Of a stretch of 64,000 bases of DNA, positions 15,315 to 22,380 are shown in pieces; the first letter of the stretch is position 1; each line of letters begins with the position of its first letter. Both the position numbers and the translations under genes were made by a program. The notes below the pieces were generated by a model. It saw only the letters and a program-made list of their open reading frames with translations, was not told where the DNA came from and did not search any database. Source of the stretch: Clostridium thermarum (GTDB lineage Bacteria; Bacillota; Clostridia; Clostridiales; Clostridiaceae); contig NZ_CP040924.1 in the NCBI RefSeq assembly GCF_006351925.1, positions 738,501 to 802,500 on the forward strand. Direction: 5' to 3'.

Positions 15315-17389
15315 TATTCCATGTATATATCAGAGAATTCTATATTTACCTTATCAATTATATTTGAGTTTTCTGCCAGATCTGTAGCTACCATTTTAAT
15401 TTCTTCAAAGGGTAACTCTTGATTTTTATTACAGGGAAGATTTATACAGAATTCAACACCGTTGCCTTCTTCACTTTCCACTGATATACTGCCTCCATGC
15501 ATTTCCACAAATTGTTTAACAAGGTAGAGGCCTATTCCGCTGCCTTCAGTGTTTCTGGAAAAAGACTTGTCTATTCGTGCAAAACGATTAAACAGTAAAG
15601 ATATCTTGTCCTTAGGAATCCCAATACCATTATCCTTTAATCGGATATTTATAGAATCAACTAAGTCTTCAATATTGACATATATTTTACCTTCATATAC
15701 GCCGTATTTAACAGAATTGGCCAATAAATTTAGGATTATCCTTTCGATGAGATCCGGATCAATTAGCATATATTTTTCTTCCACATCAGTATCAAAGATC
15801 AAGGAAATAGACTTGCTTTCAGCAAATGGAACTACTGACAGAGTACATTCTTCTATGACAGTGATTATATTCATATATCTCATATTCGGCTTGAAAAAAC
15901 ATGCATCAATCTTAGTAGCGTCAATTAGGTTATTTATAATCCTTAGTAGCCTAAAGCAATTTTGTTTTATCACCTTATTGAAACGATGAGTATCAGAGAC
16001 TTTACCTGAGTGTATGTATTTATCCTCTAATTGAATTGCGCTGTATATAAGATTAATGGGGGTCCTAAGTTCATGTGAGATATTTGCCAGGAAACCAATC
16101 TTTAGCTGTTCATTTTCTTCATCAATTTTTGCTTTAGTCAATATTTCTTGAGCTTGTTTTTTTTCTGTAACATCTTCAAGTATAAGCAGCGCATATTGCT
16201 CATCGTCTAAGACATTATAAAGTAAAGTGTATTCCAAATCATAGGATTTATTTTTATTTAATATAAGTTTTGCCTGTGCACATTGAATGTTTTTTCCGTA
16301 ATAGACCTCATCGAGTTGCCCCCTAAATTTATTTTTACAGTCTTCAGGTATTAAGTCTATTATGTTTCGATTTAAGAGGCTGCCATCACAAACATCCTTA
16401 AACATTTCATTGCAGACCTTGTTTGTAAAAACTATCTGAGTACCCTTTAACAATACTACGGCATGTGGTAAAAAATGAAGAAGTTGTTTATATCTATGGT
16501 GACTTTTCAAGATTTCGGAGTTAGCACTTATCAGTACTTTATTCTTAGTTACAAGTTCTTGATTTTGTCTCTTTAGCAGTTGTTCTTTTTTTGCCAATTC
16601 ATCATTCTTAATGCTCAAGTCAGCAAAAAATAGTTTTATTGGATCTTTAAAAGCCAGCTTAATAATCATCATAAAAATAGGATAGCTGCAGAATAACTTA
16701 ATAAAGTGTATTACCGCTAAGTGTAATTCTGTATCTGGTATAGCGATTATAATGCTGACTTGATACAGTATCATTAATATAAAATAAGTTAGTATGTACT
16801 TTCTTATTTCAGCATGGTCATTAAGTCTGTTTTTTATAAGAAAAGTTATTGATACAGAAAATACGGCGATTGAAATGTAGCAGAGTACTATATAGGAAGT
16901 AGAAAATACTCCATCTGTGATTTCAAACTCTGGAAGCATATCAACTAAATATACTGAAATAAACAAAATAATAGTTATTACAGAATAAATATAAAATAAC
17001 CTTTTTATGCTAAGCTTACGCCTTCTTCTGTTATTAATAAAAAGTAGAAAAAAGCATTGAAAAAATCTTGCTAATACAGAAAATTGTAAAGATATGCATG
17101 TATGTGGGGGATAAAGGGCCTGAGCAAATTCGAATATAGATGCAAAGCCATAAGTAAGACCGATAAAATGAAAGTTCTTGTCTTGTGATAATTTGTAGGT
17201 AAACAAGGATATTATCATTATACAGCAGCCTAGGACGACACCGATATTTTCAACTATTATATGAAAAAAATTAATATCATAGGAGGCCAAGAAAAGTAGA
17301 GCGATTATTACAACGGAAAAAATAACAATTCTTTCTGACAAGTTAGATATGTGCTCTGGATTGTTAGAAGAAGTATTATTTTGCAACAT
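15314..17389 (-). CDS. Membrane sensor histidine kinase (MASE3-like, PAS, HisKA, HATPase)
   Basis: A 691-residue protein. Residues about 20-255 hold seven or so hydrophobic segments with the layout of a MASE3 sensor; a short coiled stretch follows (LAKKEQLLKRQNQELVTKNK). Next come a PAS domain (about 310-420), HisKA with phospho-accepting His in FLANISHELRTPINLIYSA (about residue 440), and HATPase_c with NLLANSVKYG, DNGIGIP and GSGIGLYLVKQFV. No response regulator is adjacent, so the partner is unknown. Start ATG follows GAGGAGAAAATT. It is divergent from the cotJ operon; a sporulation or life-style signal is possible but only inferred. Confidence 0.88.
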   Translation of the reverse strand: MLQNNTSSNNPEHISNLSERIVIFSVVIIALLFLASYDINFFHIIVENIGVVLGCCIMIISLFTYKLSQDKNFHFIGLTYGFASIFEFAQALYPPHTCISLQFSVLARFFQCFFLLFINNRRRRKLSIKRLFYIYSVITIILFISVYLVDMLPEFEITDGVFSTSYIVLCYISIAVFSVSITFLIKNRLNDHAEIRKYILTYFILMILYQVSIIIAIPDTELHLAVIHFIKLFCSYPIFMMIIKLAFKDPIKLFFADLSIKNDELAKKEQLLKRQNQELVTKNKVLISANSEILKSHHRYKQLLHFLPHAVVLLKGTQIVFTNKVCNEMFKDVCDGSLLNRNIIDLIPEDCKNKFRGQLDEVYYGKNIQCAQAKLILNKNKSYDLEYTLLYNVLDDEQYALLILEDVTEKKQAQEILTKAKIDEENEQLKIGFLANISHELRTPINLIYSAIQLEDKYIHSGKVSDTHRFNKVIKQNCFRLLRIINNLIDATKIDACFFKPNMRYMNIITVIEECTLSVVPFAESKSISLIFDTDVEEKYMLIDPDLIERIILNLLANSVKYGVYEGKIYVNIEDLVDSINIRLKDNGIGIPKDKISLLFNRFARIDKSFSRNTEGSGIGLYLVKQFVEMHGGSISVESEEGNGVEFCINLPCNKNQELPFEEIKMVATDLAENSNIIDKVNIEFSDIYME

Positions 17390-17561
17390 AATTTTCTCCT
17401 CACCTTGGTTTATATTGGTTATTCTACAAATTATTATTCTATGTGCTGTGACAAATTCCTTTTTTTATCTTCAAATAAATAGAAAAAATTATAGTCACAC
17501 CAACTATGATTTTGAATATGATGGAATTGTGTGAACAACATATAAGGAGGAAATTTATACC

Positions 17562-17789
17562 GTGGCCGATGATATGAAAAAAATGAGTAGCCAACCATCT
17601 GGAAAATGTATTCCACAGGAAACTGTGATTAAGGACGTACTACTAGCTAGAGCCTATGTTCCTTTTCAGAAACTTTGTACACTATTCTCTCCAATGGAAG
17701 CCTTAAAAAGAGGCACTGCTTTCCCGGAGCTTTTTAGTCCCTATGATGGTAAAGAGAAAAAAACTAGGACAGACATCAGATATAGATAG
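17562..17789 (+). CDS. cotJA: Spore coat-associated protein CotJA
   Basis: A 75-residue protein with the CotJA core VLLARAYVPFQKLCTLFSPMEALKRGTAFPELFSPYD, here split between two conserved blocks (ARAYVPFQ and GTAFPELFSPY). It is a small inner-coat component made in the mother cell. Start is GTG at 17562 with AAGGAGG upstream. First gene of cotJABC; cotJB follows after 14 bases. The upstream spacer (17390-17561) probably carries a sporulation-sigma promoter, but no unambiguous sigma-E or sigma-K match could be assigned by eye. Confidence 0.92.
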   Translation: MADDMKKMSSQPSGKCIPQETVIKDVLLARAYVPFQKLCTLFSPMEALKRGTAFPELFSPYDGKEKKTRTDIRYR

Positions 17790-17803
17790 AAGGAGGAATA
17801 ATA

Positions 17804-18088
17804 ATGAGCAATGAAAAAAGTAAATTTGAATTGTTAGAACAGATCATGGCTTCAGATTTTATGATAATAGACCTTCATCTTTATCTGAATACTCATCCTA
17901 TGGACAGAGAGGCTATTGCTAAGTATAATACCTTCGTTATGCAATCTAAAATGCTAAAAGAAAGTTATGAGAGACTCTACGGGCCAATAACTCAAAATTC
18001 TACTAGCCCATATCCATGGCAGTGGATGAATGAACCATGGCCATGGCAATATGAAGCTAATCCGAGATTAGATGGGGAGGATAGATAA
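17804..18088 (+). CDS. cotJB: Spore coat protein CotJB
   Basis: A 94-residue protein with LLEQIMASDFMIIDLHLYLNTHP at the N-terminus and the aromatic C-terminal PWQWMNEPWPWQYE block characteristic of CotJB. Role: small structural or assembly protein of the spore coat. AAGGAGG precedes the ATG. Its stop is three bases before the cotJC start, indicating translational coupling. Confidence 0.93.
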   Translation: MSNEKSKFELLEQIMASDFMIIDLHLYLNTHPMDREAIAKYNTFVMQSKMLKESYERLYGPITQNSTSPYPWQWMNEPWPWQYEANPRLDGEDR

Positions 18089-18091
18089 TCT

Positions 18092-18691
18092 ATGTGGTTG
18101 TATGAAAAAAAGCTAGAGTTTCCTGTAAAAATAAAAAATCCTAATCCTAAGATGGCTAAAATTATTATTTCACAGTATGGTGGACCAGATGGTGAGTTAG
18201 CAGCATCCTTGAGATACTTAAGTCAAAGATTTTCAATGGTAACACCTCAAGCTATAGCTACACTAAATGATATAGGAACTGAAGAATTAGCACATCTGGA
18301 GATAGTTGGATCTATGGTGCATCAGCTGATGAAGGGTGCAAGCCTTGAAGAAATAGAAAAAGGAGGCTTGGCTCCTTATTATACTGATCATGACAAAGGG
18401 GTATATCCTGTAGATGCAAACGGGGTGCCATTTACGGCTGCATATGTTCAAGTTAAAGGAAATCCAGTTGTAGATTTAACAGAAGACCTGGCTGCTGAAC
18501 AGAAGGCGCGAGGAACGTATGAATGGTTACTTAATTTCGCAGATGATCCAGATGTAATAGAGCCATTGAAATTCTTAAGAGAAAGAGAAGTGGTTCACTA
18601 TCAAAGATTTGGTGAAGCTCTGAGAATTGTTCAAGATTATTTACAAGACCCACATCTCTTTGTTATACCAAAACCTGATTTTATGAAATAA
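18092..18691 (+). CDS. cotJC: Spore coat protein CotJC, manganese catalase family
   Basis: A 199-residue protein with the Mn-catalase ferritin-like fold: GGPDGELAASLRYLSQRF, then GTEELAHLEIV (metal-ligand Glu and His) and a second REREVVHYQRFGEAL (Glu/His). It probably removes peroxide at the spore surface; clostridial CotJC proteins are reported to have catalase activity. Ribosome site GGGGAGG lies within the end of cotJB. Last gene of the operon, followed by a terminator at 18704. Confidence 0.94.
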   Translation: MWLYEKKLEFPVKIKNPNPKMAKIIISQYGGPDGELAASLRYLSQRFSMVTPQAIATLNDIGTEELAHLEIVGSMVHQLMKGASLEEIEKGGLAPYYTDHDKGVYPVDANGVPFTAAYVQVKGNPVVDLTEDLAAEQKARGTYEWLLNFADDPDVIEPLKFLREREVVHYQRFGEALRIVQDYLQDPHLFVIPKPDFMK

Positions 18692-18703
18692 TTTTAAAAT
18701 GAA

Positions 18704-18737
18704 CTGCCGCACTAAAAAAGAGCGGCAGCTCTTTTTT
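18704..18737 (+). terminator. Terminator of cotJABC
   Basis: CTGCCGC (18704-18710) pairs with GCGGCAG (18722-18728), followed by CTC and six T. Confidence 0.85.
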
Positions 18738-18918
18738 GTTAAAATGAAGGGATATTGCGAATAAAACTCTAAGAAAAATCTTTCCTTTTTTTTCAGTGTT
18801 TATTTTCTTTTATTTTTTCTATTCTTGTGATTATATTTTAAAATTTTATTGTGTTTAATAATTAGTATTTAAAATGCAAATACTACAGTTGTATTTTAGA
18901 AAAGAAAGGGGAATATGT

Positions 18919-19083
18919 ATGAATCATAATTCAACTAAAAATAAACCTGATAAGAAGAATAACCAAAATAATGATGTGCAGTTTTATAATGATACCTTAG
19001 GAGAAAATGCTTCAGAAGAATTTAATAGTGAAAACTACTCTAATGCTATGAAAAAAGATACTAGAAATTCCGGTATCAAGTAA
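18919..19083 (+). CDS. Small hydrophilic protein, first of a tandem pair
   Basis: A 54-residue Asn/Lys/Glu-rich protein: MNHNSTKNKPDKKNNQNN, then FYNDTLGENASEEFNSENYSNAM. Start: ATG at 18919 after AAAGGGGAATATGT; an upstream in-frame extension has no ribosome site. The segment LGENASEEF..ENYSNA is paralogous to LGEKTSQEF..VKYASA of the next gene. Its place after cotJABC suggests a spore role, which is inference. No named family recognised. Confidence 0.65.
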   Translation: MNHNSTKNKPDKKNNQNNDVQFYNDTLGENASEEFNSENYSNAMKKDTRNSGIK

Positions 19084-19095
19084 CAGAAGAGGGTG

Positions 19096-19260
19096 ATGGT
19101 CTTGGTAGACAGTACAAAAAAGAGTAATGAGATAGAGAAAGAAAATAAGGCTGCTGAATATTTGAACAGTAAGTTGGGAGAAAAAACTTCCCAGGAATTT
19201 AAAAGCGTTAAGTATGCCAGCGCTTTAGAGATTGCAAAGAAGAAAAAGGATGTGCATTAA
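19096..19260 (+). CDS. Small hydrophilic protein, second of a tandem pair
   Basis: A 54-residue lysine-rich protein: MVLVDSTKKSNEIEKENK, EYLNSKLGEKTSQEFKSVKY, then ASALEIAKKKKDVH. It is paralogous to the gene just upstream (12-base gap), so the pair arose by tandem duplication. ATG at 19096 follows AGAGGGTG at short spacing; TTG at 19102 would have better spacing and gives MVDSTKKS. Function unknown. Confidence 0.6.
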   Translation: MVLVDSTKKSNEIEKENKAAEYLNSKLGEKTSQEFKSVKYASALEIAKKKKDVH

Positions 19261-19270
19261 AAATAACTTT

Positions 19271-19295
19271 GAGGTAGAGCAGTAATCTCTACCTC
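19271..19295. terminator. Hairpin between convergent units
   Basis: GAGGTAGAG (19271-19279) pairs with CTCTACCTC (19287-19295). The plus side lacks a T run; the minus side continues into TTATTTTT after three A, so it may chiefly end the minus-strand pair. Confidence 0.5.
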
Positions 19296-19326
19296 ATTAC
19301 TATTATTAAATATTATGTTCTGGATA

Positions 19327-19563
19327 CTAAAATGTTGGCAAATTATCTAGATTGTCACTTTCAGAATCATTTGGGTTGCTTCTTAAAAATTCTCTACCAT
19401 TCCTGGATTTGCCTACATTAACTCCTTGGATAGCATTATCCTTTGCCATCATTATGGCCTCGTCTATGGAATAAATATCTCCATTATCTGTCATTACATC
19501 AGTGATTTCACCTTCAGAATTCTTCCTGACTTTGGTGATTTTTGCTTTTTTATTATTATCCAT
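19327..19563 (-). CDS. DUF3892-type small protein
   Basis: A 78-residue protein with KITKVRKNSEGEITDVMTDNG, then the conserved EAIMMAKDNAIQGVNVGKSRNG and LRSNPNDSESDNLDNLPTF tail typical of DUF3892 proteins of endospore formers. Function of the family is unknown. AAGGAGG precedes the ATG. It lies 14 bases after the gene upstream on the same strand, so the two form an operon. Confidence 0.8.
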   Translation of the reverse strand: MDNNKKAKITKVRKNSEGEITDVMTDNGDIYSIDEAIMMAKDNAIQGVNVGKSRNGREFLRSNPNDSESDNLDNLPTF

Positions 19564-19577
19564 ACAAAAACCTCCTT

Positions 19578-19988
19578 TTAATCTATGATGTAGATTCTAT
19601 TGGTATCTATCATGTGAGGATATCTTTCCAATAGATTATCCAAATCAACTTTTTCCTGAGTGAGGCTGGTGAAGGCTTTTTCTATATTTCCATGTTCTTG
19701 AGCCAATAAATCCTGAACTTTTTTCTCACTATCTAAGATTACAAGCTTAAAACTTCCTAGTTCATGTATCATCTTTAAAACTTCATGAATTCCTTCAATT
19801 TTGTTATAAGGATTTACATCTTCTTCTTCAGGTGAGTTTCCATTAGTTATTTCATAGTAAAAGTGGCCTGTCATACCTTCTTCTATGTTCTCAATGAAAG
19901 GTCTAATATAGATTTTTTCTCTTTCAAAATCCATAATAGCTGTCTCATCAATATCTTCTTGAGTTATTACAAATAATGAGTACTTCAT
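19578..19988 (-). CDS. Protein of unknown function, 136 residues
   Basis: Not recognised. A soluble acidic protein beginning MKYSLFVITQEDIDETAIMDF, with a mixed alpha/beta pattern and a C-terminal helix-rich end (LLAQEHGNIEKAFTSLTQEK). Ribosome site AAAGGTAGTGATT precedes the ATG. It is transcribed with the DUF3892 gene downstream, the only hint of context. Confidence 0.75.
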   Translation of the reverse strand: MKYSLFVITQEDIDETAIMDFEREKIYIRPFIENIEEGMTGHFYYEITNGNSPEEEDVNPYNKIEGIHEVLKMIHELGSFKLVILDSEKKVQDLLAQEHGNIEKAFTSLTQEKVDLDNLLERYPHMIDTNRIYIID

Positions 19989-20139
19989 ATAATCACTACC
20001 TTTCTTAAAGTTACTGCTGCTAAAGTCATATAGTTATAATTTACTTCATTACGGATTTTTTATACTTGAATTTGATAAGTGTACTGCATTAGTATATAAT
20101 AATGTATATACTTGCAATACATTGATAAAAGGTGATGGG

Positions 20140-20466
20140 ATGGGATTTTTTAATAGGAGCAGACAAAAAGAGCTTAAGGAAAATGAGGCAAGACTGAGAA
20201 GAACTAACAATTTTGAGGTTCGCTATGTAACAACCAGAGATGGTATTTGTTATGGTGAGAGTATAATAGGTAAGTATGGAATTATCGAAATAGTTGATGA
20301 TATATACAGGATAATCTGTGATAATAAAATAGTTTTTGAACACCCAATTAAAGGTCTCATGGGTTCCGAACTTATGAGTTTAGATGGCATTATTTTGAGT
20401 TATATAGATCATAAAACCGGTGAAAATGTTGAAGTTATAGCATATTACAAGTACCATAGAAAATAG
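20140..20466 (+). CDS. Protein of unknown function, 108 residues
   Basis: Not recognised. MGFFNRSRQKELKENEARLRR forms a basic amphipathic start, followed by a beta-rich part (FEVRYVTTRDGICYGESIIGKYGIIEIVDD). Start: ATG at 20140 after AAAGGTGATGGG; a TTG-started extension from 20122 overlaps this site. Single-gene unit closed by a terminator. Confidence 0.7.
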   Translation: MGFFNRSRQKELKENEARLRRTNNFEVRYVTTRDGICYGESIIGKYGIIEIVDDIYRIICDNKIVFEHPIKGLMGSELMSLDGIILSYIDHKTGENVEVIAYYKYHRK

Positions 20467-20475
20467 AAAATGTTT

Positions 20476-20510
20476 AAGACCAAAGGTGTAGAGCTTTTGG
20501 TCTTTCTTTT
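20476..20510 (+). terminator. Rho-independent terminator
   Basis: AAGACCAAA (20476-20484) pairs with TTTGGTCTT (20496-20504), then TCTTTT. Confidence 0.75.
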
Positions 20511-20648
20511 GTGCTAAATATGAAATTCTGAATATTGTTAAAAATATGGTGTCAAAGCGGGAACTTTATTCATATACTAATGTAAGCACTAAGTAGAGTG
20601 CCATACATAAAACTACATATATAGAAATTTAGAGAAAAGGGGGTTAAG

Positions 20649-21245
20649 ATGAGCAAGGACAAGAACATATATGACCGATATATAAAAAACTTCGATATAG
20701 ATCTGCTAAAATGCAAGTTCCTTGGTAAAGGTAATAATGGAGTAGTTTATCTGCTTCCGGAAGGTAAGATTATTAAAATTTGTTATGAAGTTGAAAGCTG
20801 CCGTAAAGAATATAATATATTGAAAAGAATTCATGACAATAAGTATTTTCCCAGAGTTTATGGTATGATGGGAAATTATATGATTAGGGATTATGTAGAT
20901 GGTGTGCCCCTACATAAACATATAAAAACAAATGGATTTACCAGACGACTGGCCATAAATATTATAGAGCTGTTAGAAGAGTTTAAAAAACTTAAGTTTA
21001 CTAAACAGGATGTACGATGCAAGGATATCATGGTTAAGGCTGATGAATCCCTAATGGTGATAGACCCCAAAAAGTTCTATACCAAAAAGCGAAATTTCCC
21101 AAGTCATTTATCAAAGGGCTTATATAAACTTGGCGTATTGGACGATTTTATGTGGATCCTAAAGGAAGAAAGACCAAAATTATATGAAAAGTGGCACAAA
21201 GACATAGAAAAGTATATTGAGGACACATTTCCTTCTGAGTTTTGA
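20649..21245 (+). CDS. Short protein-kinase-like protein
   Basis: A 198-residue protein kinase-like fold. Seen: a glycine-rich loop FLGKGNNGVVYLLPEGK (about 27-43), IIKICYE with the VAIK-type Lys, a helix-C-like ESCRKEYNILKRI with Glu, hinge-like YMIRDYVDGVPLHKHI, then KQDVRCKDIMVKADESLMVIDPKKF. The usual HRD is replaced (QDVRCKDIMV) and DFG by DPK, though Asp in VIDPKKF may still bind metal. It is shorter than a full eukaryote-like kinase. It could be active in an atypical (RIO/Kdo-like) way or a pseudokinase. Start ATG follows AAAGGGGGTTAAG. Neighbouring prenyltransferase may be co-transcribed. Confidence 0.7.
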   Translation: MSKDKNIYDRYIKNFDIDLLKCKFLGKGNNGVVYLLPEGKIIKICYEVESCRKEYNILKRIHDNKYFPRVYGMMGNYMIRDYVDGVPLHKHIKTNGFTRRLAINIIELLEEFKKLKFTKQDVRCKDIMVKADESLMVIDPKKFYTKKRNFPSHLSKGLYKLGVLDDFMWILKEERPKLYEKWHKDIEKYIEDTFPSEF

Positions 21246-21349
21246 TGCAATACACTGTAAGTATTTGCCAGCTTAACTTTAACCATAGAGTCCTTGGAGA
21301 AATAAAAATGCTGTGTTAAAATAGTAGCATCAAATTTTGGAGGGATAAT

Positions 21350-22297
21350 ATGAACATAAGAAGCTTTTTAAAGCTAGTAGAGATTCAAACAAAGGCTGCA
21401 AGTATGATTCCTTTGCTGTTAGGGACGGTATATTCACTTTATAGATTTAAGACCTTTAATCTACGCAATTTTGCGTTTATGTTTGTTTCTTTACTGACCT
21501 TTGATATGGTAACCACAGCAGTGAACAATTATATGGATTTTAAAAAGGCGAAAAAAACCCATGGCTATGGGTATGAAACCCATAATGCCATCGTAAAGTA
21601 TAAGTTGAAAGAATTCACTGTACTTACGGTTATTTTTTTGTTACTCACTATTGCAGTAGTGTTTGGAGTGCTTTTATTTTTAAATACTGACATAATAATA
21701 TTACTGCTAGGAGCTCTTTCCTTTGCAGTGGGAATATCCTATTCCTTTGGACCAATACCAATATCAAGGACACCTTTTGGGGAACTTTTTTCAGGTTTAT
21801 TTATGGGATTTGTGATAGTGTTTATTTCTGTCTATATCCATATTTTTGACCAAAATGTATTGAATATAGTCTACAGTGGCGGCAATTTAAGCTTAAGTAT
21901 TGGCATTCTTGAAATTCTGTATATATTCCTACTCTCCATTCCGGCAGTAAGCGGAATAGCAAACATAATGCTGGCAAATAACATTTGCGATATCGAAGAC
22001 GATAGAGAAAATAGAAGATACACCTTACCAATATATATAGGAAGAGAAAATTCTCTGAAGCTTTTTAGAAGCCTTTACTATATTGCCTTTGCCGTGGTCA
22101 TACTGCTTGTAATCCTTGGAATAGAGCCTATTAGCTGTCTATTAGTATTAGTTACGTTGATTCCTGTCAATAAGAATTTAAAAACCTTTGACAAGTTACA
22201 GACGAAAAAAGATACTTTTCCATTGTCAGTAAAGAACTTTGTAATGATGAATGTGACCCTTATAGTTACAATAGCAGTTGCACTGCTATGGAAGTAG
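21350..22297 (+). CDS. UbiA-family prenyltransferase, MenA-like
   Basis: A 315-residue integral membrane protein with about eight or nine transmembrane segments. Second Asp-rich motif NNICDIEDDRENRRYTLPIYIGR is clear and typical of 1,4-dihydroxy-2-naphthoate prenyltransferase (MenA). The first motif is degenerate (NNYMDFKKAKK instead of NDYxDxxxDxxD). Family members attach a polyprenyl chain to an aromatic acceptor. No other menaquinone genes are nearby and most clostridia lack menaquinone, so the acceptor is uncertain. Start ATG follows GGAGGGATAAT. Confidence 0.8.
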   Translation: MNIRSFLKLVEIQTKAASMIPLLLGTVYSLYRFKTFNLRNFAFMFVSLLTFDMVTTAVNNYMDFKKAKKTHGYGYETHNAIVKYKLKEFTVLTVIFLLLTIAVVFGVLLFLNTDIIILLLGALSFAVGISYSFGPIPISRTPFGELFSGLFMGFVIVFISVYIHIFDQNVLNIVYSGGNLSLSIGILEILYIFLLSIPAVSGIANIMLANNICDIEDDRENRRYTLPIYIGRENSLKLFRSLYYIAFAVVILLVILGIEPISCLLVLVTLIPVNKNLKTFDKLQTKKDTFPLSVKNFVMMNVTLIVTIAVALLWK

Positions 22298-22311
22298 TTT
22301 GACCAGAAAGA

Positions 22312-22340
22312 AAATTGCGTATTAACGCAATTTTTTTCTT
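22312..22340 (+). terminator. Terminator of the prenyltransferase gene
   Basis: AAATTGCG and CGCAATTT flank a 6-base loop, followed by TTTTTCTTTT. Same hairpin family as 9542-9572. Confidence 0.8.
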
Positions 22341-22346
22341 TTCCGA

Positions 22347-22380
22347 ACAAAAAAGTTCCGGGCCGTAACCCGGAACTTTT
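22347..22380 (-). terminator. Terminator of the GGDEF-EAL gene
   Basis: AAAAGTTCCGGG (22351-22362) pairs with CCCGGAACTTTT (22369-22380); on the minus strand six T follow. The stem overlaps the TAA stop codon. Confidence 0.9.
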
